From Isoetes taiwanensis (taxonomy: Eukaryota; Streptophyta; Lycopodiopsida; Isoetales; Isoetaceae), in assembly GCA_021234155.1 (NCBI GenBank), contig JAJEKV010000010.1, positions 19,441,418 through 19,505,417 on the forward strand: a DNA stretch of 64,000 nucleotides. Direction: 5' to 3'. Position numbers and translations under genes: made by a program. Shown here piece by piece: positions 37,491-47,394 of this stretch. The first letter of the stretch is position 1; each line of letters opens with the position of its first letter. The notes under the pieces are model-generated. The model was not told where the DNA came from and did no database searches. It saw only the letters and a list, made by a program, of their open reading frames with translations.

Positions 37491-37600
37491 GGGAGCAAAT
37501 AGAATAGAATATGATTTTATCGTCCACGGAGACCAACTGGCCTATGGGACCCAAGTACAAAGAGAGAGCAGCAGGCGTATTACTACCAGGACAATGAGAG
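37491..37600 (-). mobile_element. LINE 3' end close to the PRT6 start
   Basis: On the minus strand GGGTCCCATAGGCCAGTTGG, then TCTCCGTGGACGATAAAA and a TATTCTATTCTATT tail match the 3' terminus of the LINEs ending at 50.78 and 60.93 kb. Only the tip is present, about 380 bases 5' of the PRT6 ATG and in the same orientation as PRT6. Confidence 0.75.
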
Positions 37601-38069
37601 AATAGAGATGAGATAAAGATAGAATTTAGAGAGAGAGAAGAAAATAGATAGAGAGATAATAGATAGAGAAAAGAGAGTGAGGACAGCGACGTGATAGAGA
37701 GAGAATATTGAGAGATAAAATCATATATAGATAGATAGATATCTTTAACATCGCGCCACTAGGCACCATCTATCTTGACATGCGACGCAAACACCACATA
37801 ACACTAGGCATCATCTATCTTGACATGCGACGCAAACACCACATAACACTGCTCTTTGTTGGGACTTGCCTTCAACCACTTTACGTAATACTAGTGCGAC
37901 ATGGGAAGGTCTCGAACTCGAGCTTATTTGTTTCGGAACTAGTGTCTTGCCACTAGGAAGGAGAGAATAGAAAGAGTAGATAGAGGGATAATAAGATAAA
38001 GAGACAATATAACGAGAAAAAGTATAGACAGATGATAGAACAGATAGAGAATAGATAGTGATAGAATCC
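37601..38069. repeat. GA-rich tract containing a 45-bp tandem duplication
   Basis: Purine-rich AGAGATAGA-type simple sequence surrounds a precise duplication: 37761-37805 and 37806-37850 share 44 of 45 bases (AGGCACCATCTATCTTGACA and onward). The sequence at about 37895-37920 (GGTCTCGAACTCGAGC) looks like a pol III B-box relic. Confidence 0.8.
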
Positions 38070-39834
38070 ATTTGGTTACGGTGTGGGGGGTCATTGACAT
38101 GTTTATAACCTTAGCGCAGCAATGCTGGGCTTGGTTTGCTAGTAATTAGTACTACAAGAAATTTATCGCGGCGGCATTTCTCTTTACCGACTAGGTGTGA
38201 GTTTCAAAATGCAAGTACTATGAACATGTCTTTGCCACAAAAAAGAGCACGGCGAGGGCATTTCAAGGTGAAACTTTTCCAAAAACAACCTATTGATCAT
38301 TGATTAGTCAAGTTGAATGCCATCTAGCAGAACCAAAAGGATATTGAATGATGTTAATGTCCCGCAGAAGGGGTTTATTTCCATGTATTATAGCGTTTGG
38401 TTCAAGTTTTATTCCTCGCCGTTGATCTGGTGAATACTCCTAGTATTGCGCCACGCCAATGGTCATTAGAATTTTCAGCGGAAAAACACATGCCACTGTC
38501 AATGGTGTGAAACGAACCTATGGTTGCAGCAATTAAAAAGAACAAAGATAAAAAATAACAAGACCATTGGTGCTCACGAACTTGCCAGATCCAGCTTCAC
38601 ACAGATCGGCTCTCCATTACTGTCATACCATAGCTTCATCAAACCTCCGTCCTGCCATAGCTTTCTGCTTCGGATTTGATGGATCTAGCATTTTCTTCTG
38701 TCATGCCTACAGTTTTCTTCTGCAGTTGTGCTATCGCACTAGGATTCAAATGAGGCAAAGAGGAAAGGGTTAGATGCCTAGCTCACCACTTGTTATGGTT
38801 GCGGATAACCAGACCCAGCAAGCTCTTCGGGCTCTGCAAAGCATAAGGCCCTTGTTTTGGATTCTGCGACCCAGCGCTCTGTGGCAATTAACTAGGCGCC
38901 TGTTTTAAGGCCTGCAAATCTGGTCCATGGGCCACACATACCATAGCACACAAAGAAAACTTGCCATAGAAGAAATCCCAGTCCTAAGCTCTATTTGAAT
39001 ATACATTAAGCAATCCGAAGCTGGAGCACATGTCTACGCAGCCAAAAATAATCCTAAGAATATGATTGTTCTTCATGGCAAGAAGCCGAATCTGAATCTG
39101 CAAGTTTCGAACAGGCAACACTACTAAATTCGGCATCTCTTGGGGGTTCGTAGGCAGCTCCCCTAGAAACTAAGGCCTGCATCTGCCGATTTGAAGAGAA
39201 CAAAGAATCAAGAAAAGAAAAGAACCAATAAGCTTCAGAATCGTTAAACCAATAAGCTTCAGAACCATGTGTACGCTCGCTGGCCGGATATCCATATCGG
39301 GCCTACTTGCTGGATGACAGTGGGTCGTCTCCGACATGCCGAAGCGCACGCCTACCTCTCCCACAGGCCTCCCTCTGTACACACACCACAGGGCAGCGAT
39401 TCAAATGGCTCGTGCCTTCCAAATTGGGCTTCCTGGAATTCAACCCTTGCAACAAAGGCCCATGCAACAAGCGACCTCCAGACCACCCAAAATAGCATAA
39501 AACACTGAAGCTCCTCTCACATGGCAAATTATACCCTTTTCAATACAATACTATACGGAAATCATAGTCCAAACCACTGCCTGAAAACCCTCCCCAACCC
39601 CAAAATGAAAATAGCATACTATATAGCTTGTGACTGCATAGAAAACATGTAACATATTATGCGAGTTAAGGCAATTTGTAAAATGAACTCGAAAGTCATA
39701 TTTAGTGTTATGGGGTTTTAATAGAGGGTCCTTGATGTGTACAACCCTGAAATGAACCATGTACTACATCATGAAAAGCCAAATAGAGAAAATAGCAAAA
39801 TGTGTATACTATTCCATATATTCAAATTGCGGAG
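38070..39834. other. Intergenic spacer
   Basis: No gene, RNA or clear element is supported. A short direct repeat (AACCAATAAGCTTCAGAA, near 39225 and 39248) and scattered short frames are the only features. Confidence 0.55.
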
Positions 39835-40510
39835 ATTCTAGAATAGGGCTCGCATGAACCAACAAACCGCCCGATAGATAGGCTTCTCATTCATCTCAGC
39901 AGATTTTCTACAATGGTGGATAGCCGCACACATGCGAACTATCCACAAAAAATAAAGGGGAAATCCAATTATATCATTTGGACCCCAAAAAATACAATGC
40001 TAATAGATGAGTGGCTGATGTACCTGCCGAAAGCTTATCACCGGGATTAAAAAACCCCGCCCTTTCGGGTTTTCGAGGAAAAACCCTAGTGATAAGCCTT
40101 CGGCAAAGGGCTTAGACAAACGGAAGGCATAAAAATCGCTCCCAAAAACCCCCGCATGGAGAAGTCGAAACAGATGCCACTCGCCAACCTGAACCTGCAC
40201 ATCACCAACACAACAAACGAGACAACACAAACATACCAGAGGAGGATAGCATCACCCGGTGGGTGGAAGAAGAACATGATAAACAAAAATTTATGCACAA
40301 TACAATAAACAAAGAAGGGGAGGGTGGGTTCAAAGAGAATAAGGTAACGGGCTGAGAGAAGAGGAAGCTACCGATGAGACTAAGATGCGTAACCACGCCT
40401 AAAATAGCTAAACCCTAGCCGAGAAAGGGCATGCGCCCGCCCGCATGCATGCAAGACATGCATGTTTCGCCTATTCTAGAATGCCGATCCACCGTCCGCG
40501 GATCGATGCG
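39835..40510. mobile_element. Non-autonomous element 1, ATTCTAGAAT ends and 3' hairpin
   Basis: It begins ATTCTAGAATAGGGCTCGCA and ends with TATTCTAGAATGCCGATCC followed by a hairpin and GATGCG. The last 170 bases (from about 40337) are nearly the same as in element 2. Inside, at about 40030-40095, lies a reverse-oriented relic of the LINE 3' stem-loop. No protein is encoded. The layout (palindromic subterminal box, 3' hairpin, no long inverted repeats) is reminiscent of non-autonomous Helitron-like elements, but I cannot show CTRR ends or insertion between A and T. Confidence 0.6.
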
Positions 40511-40871
40511 ATTCTAGAATAGGGCTCGTGATGAACCAACAAACCGCCCAATACCCAGAGAACTTCCTTCCAAACTAGGATCGAGGACGAAGGTCACAGG
40601 ACAAAGGCTAAAGGCCGGAAAAGGACAGCAAGAAAGAAACGCCAACTTGGCCAAACCAGGCAGGAAAAAGCCCCTCCCCTGCCTGGAAACAAATCAAAGA
40701 GAATAAGGTACTGCTGAGAGAAGAGGAAGCGCCGATGAGACGAAGATGCAGAACCACGCCTAAAATAGCGAAACCCTAGCCAGAAAGGGCATGCGCCGCC
40801 CGCATGCATGCAAGACATGCATGCTCGCCCTATTCTAGAATGCCGATCCGCTGTCGCGGATCGATGCGATT
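40511..40871. mobile_element. Non-autonomous element 2, directly abutting element 1
   Basis: It begins ATTCTAGAATAGGGCTCGTG exactly where element 1 ends. It finishes with TTCTAGAATGCCGATCCGC, TGTC loop, GCGGATCG and ATGCGATT. The 8-bp stem (40844-40851 with 40856-40863) is perfect. It shares both ends and the 3' half with element 1 but has a shorter middle. Confidence 0.65.
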
Positions 40872-42089
40872 ATTTGCTTGCCTAACTTTACACTTTGAAC
40901 ATCCTCTATGCAATGTGAAGGTAAAAATGCATCTTCAATGATAATATGTCCTGCAACTGTTTAGATTCTCCTACATAATAATGCTTTACATGGTAAATTC
41001 AGTCATGCTTAGATTGTTCACAACATAGATTGGTTGGTCTTCAAGCATATTGGTTGGCTGAGCTTGTTTGTTAAATCGCAATTAAATTCAGGAACATGTC
41101 GTATGTTATTGACCAAGTGAGTTAGCATATCTACATAAAGCAAGCAAAGTCTAACATCTTTTCATTGCATTGGCATGTTTCACCTTTTCATTGCATTGGC
41201 ATCTTTCCTGCAATAAGTATACATGTGTTTTGCGTATCTGCATAGATTGAGCAAAGTCTAGCATCTTTTATTGTATTGGCATCCTTGAACTAAGTATTGC
41301 CTAAACCATGCATTAAAACCAAGAATCTTTTGCTCTGAGCTAACTTTTAACAAGAAAGAAATATGAGAAAGTAATAAAACTTTAAAATCATGTTCATATA
41401 GAACGTTGCTAATATGAAAGTAGCATACTTATTTAAAGGATCAAGAACCCCTCGTTGTAGAATAATCTATGTCTTATCTAAACCGTTCAACATCCTTTTA
41501 AATTTGCTCACTAAATAAATGCACTTATAGCCCCATGTTGGGATCCACTCATTTTCAAACCAAAATGATACTTAGTAGTCATAGTCCTCTCGTCCTAAAA
41601 CCATTTGAGCTTCAACTTGAATATCTTTGTATGTGTTGCTTTGGTACCGAACCATTGATGTCCTATAAATATCATCTTTCATTTTTTAGCGATACAAATC
41701 TAGAGCTTTTAAAGAGCAATGAATTATGGTCAGTCATCAATAGTAGAATATTGAAAGCTTGCCCATAAGATCTTGCTTTCCACTATGATGAGCCATTGCA
41801 AAAACCCCACTCTTTGGTAACAGACACCTATTTAGATGATCTGTTAATCTATTTCACAAAAACTGAGGGATTATTTTTCTGATTTGGCAAACTGTCAAAA
41901 TGAAATACGATCTTATCGGAGAGGGCTTCTACATTTGGAATTGAAAAAGCCATAATTAAATTTGAAAGAGCTCTTAGATTCCATCTCTTAGAACAGTACT
42001 TTGTAAAGCAGACAGGCAAATCGACCAGTTTTTAGATCATTTGGGCAAAAGATAAAGAGCATAGCATAAAGCCTTTTTACATACCAGGT
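40872..42089. other. AT-rich spacer
   Basis: No gene is supported. A 77-codon plus frame (41535-41768) shows no domain. Repeated words such as TTCATTGCATTGGCAT (about 41160-41205) indicate small local duplications. Confidence 0.5.
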
Positions 42090-42446
42090 CTGTGATTCAC
42101 AACACGGCCAAAGAATTTGGCCATAAAGTGGCATGGCCCCATGCTCCCATTTTGTGGGAGCCAACATTCCAACTCATCGATGTACAATCCAAAAAGGGTG
42201 GGCAATAATGGGCAGCCTTGTCTCACCCCAATCGTAATTTGGATTTCAACATTCACATTACCAGCAATTTTTGTGAGAACCTCTTCATATAATTTAGCTA
42301 CTGCTCCCCTGAGCGAAATCAGAACCTCAAGTTCTTCCATTCTCTTTCCCAAACCATTTCGTGGCATGGTGTCAAAAGCTTTTGAGAAATCTATGAAAGC
42401 TAGATATAATGATCTCCTTGGTCTCTTAGCTTTCTCCATCTCATAG
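42090..42446 (-). pseudogene. LINE reverse-transcriptase fragment
   Basis: The minus strand reads RPRRSLYLAFIDFSKAFDTM, then LITIAGNVN-type residues, then IGVRQGCPLLPTLFGLYIDE. These are RT motifs around the first catalytic Asp (FIDFSKAFD) and the QGCPL motif. The YADD motif is absent because the fragment stops near NHRPGM. The divergent wording shows a LINE lineage different from the GC-rich family. Confidence 0.82.
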
Positions 42447-42451
42447 AAGGG

Positions 42452-42956
42452 TGAGAGAGGAGAGGAAGGCAGCTCTAGAAAAGGCTGCATTGGATATTCA
42501 AGAACCAATAACAAGAGCAAAAAGAGTAAGGAAAAAGACTAGAAAAATGTTGGAGTCTGAACAACAAGATAGAGATGAAGATAATATGGGAGACTTATTA
42601 ATTACATAGTGCAGACAAAGAATCAACAAATTGAAGAGGTACAACTTGTTGAAGGAGATTCAAATTTATCATCTAGTCAATCAATTAGTTTGGCAGTATG
42701 CCCACCAGTTGAAGCTGAATTAGAAGATAGTCAAAGCCTTGGAAGTAAAGATGATGAGGTTCTGCCTTGCAGTATAGAAGGAACGCATCTTTGTTCATGG
42801 GATGTACATTGCAGAAAGAAAAGAAAAGTACTTGAAAGTGAGAACACGCTAAGTGATGATTTTGATGCATCTAAGACTTAAAGGCTTTGGATGAGCTTTA
42901 TAGAAATGAAGCATATGGTCATCTAGAAAAGTTGGGCCTTTAAATAACTTTGTATA
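42452..42956 (+). pseudogene. Remnant exon of an unknown gene, with a stop and a frameshift
   Basis: From about 42452 the plus strand reads KAALEKAALDIQEPITRAKR and onward, a TAG stop at 42608 region, then SNLSSSQSISLAVCPPVEAE and EGTHLCSWDVHCRKKRKVLE. A one-base shift near 42878 leads to LDELYRNEAYGHLEKLGL and a stop. It is acidic, Ser-rich and Lys/Arg-rich, as in nuclear proteins. I recognise no family. It abuts the LINE fragment, so it may be truncated or have been carried by a transposon. Confidence 0.45.
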
Positions 42957-43150
42957 AGCTTGAATGCTTATTTCTTCTATATTCAATAAAATGTAGCTGT
43001 TCTTACTATTTTCTCATTATCACATTGTTGTTGCAGATTAACTTCTTTAGATCCTCATTTCTGGATTCATCTTCATTTATATAATTCATGTACCACGCTT
43101 ACATGTTATGCAAATTAAGGGATTAACTATCACCATTTGGGTGTTTGCAG

Positions 43151-43306
43151 TGTCCAATTGATGGTCCAGGTATTGCTATCAAGGTTACAGTGTTGCACTA
43201 CAGCAGAGATTGGCATTCACCATGGGAGGAAGACCACCTCACCATTCAAGACTATGCCCTCACACACACAGAATGCACCGTTGCAACCCAAAATTCTATG
43301 CTCTAG
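43151..43306 (+). pseudogene. Exon-like segment, unknown family
   Basis: After a good acceptor (GTGTTTGCAG, ending 43150) the frame reads CPIDGPGIAIKVTVLHYSRD, then WHSPWEEDHLTIQDYALTHT. It runs to a stop at about 43306. It may be the last exon of the broken gene just upstream. I do not recognise the family. Confidence 0.4.
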
Positions 43307-43614
43307 ACCCTTTAACTTTGCTTGCTAATTTTGAACTATAGATGTAGTTTAAGAGCAAAAAGGATATAAATATAGTTGCAGCATCTATCAGAGCACACTT
43401 TAGTGTCAAAGTTTTCATATTTGGTTATGTTGTATGCATTTTGTGGCTGATTTTCAGTTAAGTTCACCATTAATAAGGACCTCACCTTAAATGGAATCGT
43501 AATAATCTGACAAAGCCTGGTATCCATAATAGAAGGAGTTGAGTAATATTGGAGGAAAGGACATGCAGGAATGGAAAAAAAGGTATACATGGCTTATGTT
43601 GTAAGGTGTTTGAC

Positions 43615-43760
43615 AATTTTTGTTTTAGTGTGTTATGGGAGAAGTTTTTCTAGTTTGGAAAAAAAAAAATTGAACTTCATAAAACATTGACAAGTTCATG
43701 TGAATAACATATAAATCATTACATATAGCACGAATCCCATAACACACCAAAACAAAAATT
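43615..43760. repeat. 146-bp foldback element with 26-bp inverted repeats
   Basis: The left arm (43615-43640) begins AATTTTTGTTTTAGTGTGTT and ends ATGGGA. The right arm (43735-43760) is its inverted complement with one mismatch in 26. The 94-base middle is AT-rich. It could be a small MITE or a hairpin-RNA-forming locus. No target duplication was defined. Confidence 0.8.
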
Positions 43761-44429
43761 TTCAATTTTTTGTTTTTCGATATAGAAAACAACTGGCAAC
43801 AACCTAGTTCCACTTCTTTGAAAAAAAAATTCTTCTTCTTCTTCTTTGGTACATATAAAAACCTAAAATAGCACGCATTTAAACTCACTACAATCACATA
43901 TTAACAAATTCAATAAGGCTCTTGGAATAACATGTTGCTATATGCTTTATTGCCAAGCCCAAAAGTGAAATTATATAACAAAAGCATGGGAAGTACAAAA
44001 AATTAAAATAGTGATATTCTTAGAGGATAAATCCATAGAAGAGTAGCATGCTAGAATTGTGCATGGCAGCGAGAATTGTCCAAGTGTATTTCAAGAGGAT
44101 GAATATTCCAAAGGCCCTTATCTACTCTAACAAGTAATTACAATTGTACATGGCACCCTTTCACGAACAAAGGAGAAGCCATAGGCTTGCTTTATGTAAT
44201 ATGCATGCAATGCCGAAGTCCTGTATCTGTCCAAGATACTGATATCCATCCTGGAAAAGAAAATGCAAGGCACCAAGGTGGTGATTAAAAGCTTGCACAA
44301 CAAATGAGGAAGAAAACCAAAGTTTGATCAAGGAATGCAGTTCCTTGTTCTGTCGAAGAACTTAAGCATGGAGTTCTTACCAAGTTCCGGTAAAAGAGAT
44401 CTTCGTATTTGCAAAAACAGAAGCATATC
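43761..44429. other. AT-rich spacer
   Basis: No gene is supported between the foldback element and the LINE fragment at 44.43 kb. Confidence 0.5.
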
Positions 44430-45216
44430 TTTGTTCCAGAGGCTATCGAAGGGTGCATGTGGGTTTCCCACCAGAGTGTTCACGAGCATAGGCTTGTGAG
44501 CTCTATGTATAGGATGCTTGTCAATAGTGATATCCTTCCGCCATCCACTAAGTGGTCCCTTCAGCTCTCACCTCCTAGTTGGAGACGTATGTGGACTTGG
44601 GCTTGGGATAAACTACTCCATCCTAAGGTGGTTGTGCTTTGGTGGCAGATTCTTCACAGATGCCCTCGAGTGAATGTGCTTGTCTACAGATTTGATCCTC
44701 GAGTGTCAGCACTCTGCCCATTGTGCAAGTAAAGGGACGAGACCATTGAGCATTGTTTCTTTTTATGTGATCATCTCCACCCTGTTTGGTCTTGGCTGCT
44801 TTCTCTTTTTCATGTGACATTGACAAGTCAGCAAGTGCTTCTGGCTATTTATCCAGATACTTGGAATAAGGTGCGGAGTCAAGCATTTCATTTGCCATTA
44901 GGATGGTTGTTGTGGTCCATCTGGAAGCGCAGAAGATTGTGTATCTTTCAGGGTTTGGATATTCCTCCTGCAGTAGTCCTCTGAGACGCACAAGCTAGAA
45001 TCGCTAAGGCCTACCATTGTTCTTCACTTGCTCCTGCTAAGCGACAGTTGATATTTGAGTCATATTTGAGTGTGTTGTCTTATGCATAGGCTGGTGGTTC
45101 TATTCAGTAGATCATGATTATCCTCTGAAATTTTATTCCCGCCTCTGCATTTGTATCTGGCTTTTGGCTTGTGTTTCAATAAAGTTTGACGTTAAAAAAA
45201 AAAAAAAAAAAAAAGA
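44430..45216 (+). pseudogene. LINE 3' fragment with zinc-binding domain and poly(A) tail
   Basis: The plus strand reads KWSLQLSPPSWRRMWTWAWD, then VVVLWWQILHRCPRVNVLVY, then SALCPLCK, a TAA stop, and ETIEHCFFLCDHLHPVWSWL. It then continues with HLPLGWLLWSIWKRRRLCIF. This is the C-terminal zinc-binding region of a plant LINE, homologous to the minus-strand copy at 21.1-21.98 kb. The end is AATAAAGTTTGACGTTA followed by a 20-base A-run (45197-45214). It is 5'-truncated, with at least one stop. Confidence 0.85.
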
Positions 45217-45424
45217 GAGAAGCAGAACCTTGAACGCTACAACAACCACACTTTTTCGTGGTTTGGTATAAATAAAAAAGCTGGGCCATTCAGTGCTAAT
45301 TATTTCTAGATCTTTTCAATAATACATCCTCAAATATTCGTGCCAATCAACCCAGTTTTTTTACTCTATTGAAGATTTTGATCTGGTGCTTAAATATAAT
45401 GCCAAACAAATATCGCCCACCTTT

Positions 45425-45655
45425 GCATTCAATCTAAATCTAAAAGCACATTAGAAGATTTTATATCTCCGTAAATTAAAGGAGGGACTTGCACCATGCA
45501 AAGCTCGGATTGCTTTGGCTACCTGCAAAGCAAGCTGAACACGAAGATTCCAATTTAAAGATTCGGGCCTGCAATGCAAGATATCATACAGAGTTCCATT
45601 TGCCATGAACTCCACCACTACACGCATTTCCTTGCAATCTCTGCTAAAACCTATC
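45425..45655 (-). pseudogene. Receptor-like kinase domain fragment with a frameshift
   Basis: The minus strand reads VVVEFMANGTLYDILHCRPE, then LNWNLRVQLALQVAKAIRAL, then, after an extra T, PLIYGDIKSSNVLLDLD. This spans the hinge, helix D/E and catalytic loop of a plant receptor-like or cytoplasmic Ser/Thr kinase; it resembles the CCR/At3g51990-type group by motif. The catalytic loop has YGD where HRD is usual, retaining the Asp, Lys and Asn. The one-base insertion and the missing glycine loop and activation segment mark it as a dead fragment. Confidence 0.78.
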
Positions 45656-45659
45656 AGAC

Positions 45660-47394
45660 TTAGAAGCCCGGGTCAGGAAGGCCACCCAACTCATAACTTT
45701 GCTTCAACAAGAGAGTGCAAAAAGCTATTAGATTTACAAGGGTGGGTGAGGCAGGCCCCATGTCATAACCATGCTTCAAAGGCCCGGGTCATAAATCTTG
45801 ATCGTAATCATGCTTCAACGCCTGAGTCAGGCAAGCCGCCTAGCTCATCTGAGCTTCATGACAAAAAAAAGAATTAAAAGGCTCTTCTCTATTTATAATA
45901 ATCGCACCTCCTCTTTACATATTTTTAATTAATTACATATTATATACAATGGTATGGTAGCAAAAATACGTCATAAATATCTGATTTTTGACTAAAATCT
46001 TTTTTTCCCAGCCAACATTTTGTAAGAAACATTTGCCAACATAATGCCTTTGATTACCTCATGTTGGTGAAATGACCTATATATAATAATTATCTTTTAT
46101 AAAGGTTTGTGCCTTTTTGAGTCCTCCAACTTGCCTAAATACAATAAACATGGCTTACATGGGTTGAAAGTATACTTAATTTCAATGTTTTCTTAGTCAA
46201 TGCCATAGAAGACCAAATACAACAACCTGCTCTTTATCTGCTTGCTCTCAAAGTCTGCAGCTACGGCTGCTTACTGTTTATTCATCTGGGCATTACATAT
46301 GTTGTTCATTTTTACAAAAAATACCATTGTATCTTCTCCCAACAAAATTCTACCAGCTTTCATCCATTGGCCCTTTGTAGAGTCGTAAGACATGCTAAAA
46401 ACAACGGAACATGAAACCAATGAATGATGTGGGCTCACACATTTGAAGCTTCTCCCTTTGTAGGTCATCATCTATAGTAATTCTTAAACATTTGTCCAAA
46501 GAGCTCTATATAGCTTCATACACCAATAAGAACTTCAATGAGCGCAAGGGTAAGAAGAGCATAAACACCAGCTCGGTGACCATACACTCTCTCAATTTTG
46601 TAATCCGTTGGATTTGTTTATACGCGAAATCTTGTATTGTGCAATCAATATTATAATGTTCCTCATGTTGATAACACATGCTTCCATTTCCTTCATTTCT
46701 GATTCAGTATATCCTATTGCATGATTTTGTCCCAATGAAGTCACCAAAACAAACAATGCGACATTTTCTCTTTGTCATTCTTGAACACAATTGGCATATT
46801 GGTTCTACAATTCTTGATACCTAGAACATTATCTAGTCCAGCCCACCCTCGAAGTTTTTAAGGCTAGATTTAGTTCGAGTAAAAACAAGCACCAGTACCA
46901 CATATACTGGATATAAATTGCAAAAATCGCAGGCTAATGATAAAGCATGTTGTGATCCATCATAAGACAACTGAGAAATGAATAGAATTGACTGCAAGAA
47001 CTTGCTTGGTCTTGAACCACAAAACTCATGCCGGTTGATGGGAATAAAAAAGAAGACAACCGAGTCCCATGGATGTTGCAGTATTAAACAATTTTATTAG
47101 GACCAACATCCAAGGTCATTTTATGATTGGAGCATGATCCCATTTCAAGTCAAAAGGAAGTAGCTACTTGCAACCAAATATCTCAACAATGTTATATGGA
47201 AGGTGATATAAGCAGATAAGCACAAAAAATCCAAGAAAATGGATAGCATAGAATCCTTCCAAGTGTTTCAGCAAGCTCAAAGTACTTGCCCTTGTATTCT
47301 CCTCCCAGTGCCCAGCGCCCTCCTCACTCTCTCTCTCTCTAGTGCCCTCACTCTCTCTTTAGCGCCCTCACTGCCCTTGCATAGAGCCGATCCG
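45660..47394. other. Spacer without recognisable genes
   Basis: A repeated word block at about 45655-45860 (CCGGGTCA, CATGCTTCAA, GGCAGGC/GGCAAGCC) forms degenerate repeats of roughly 60-70 bases. The rest is AT-rich and featureless, with a CT-rich run at 47325-47370 just before the LINE. Confidence 0.5.
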
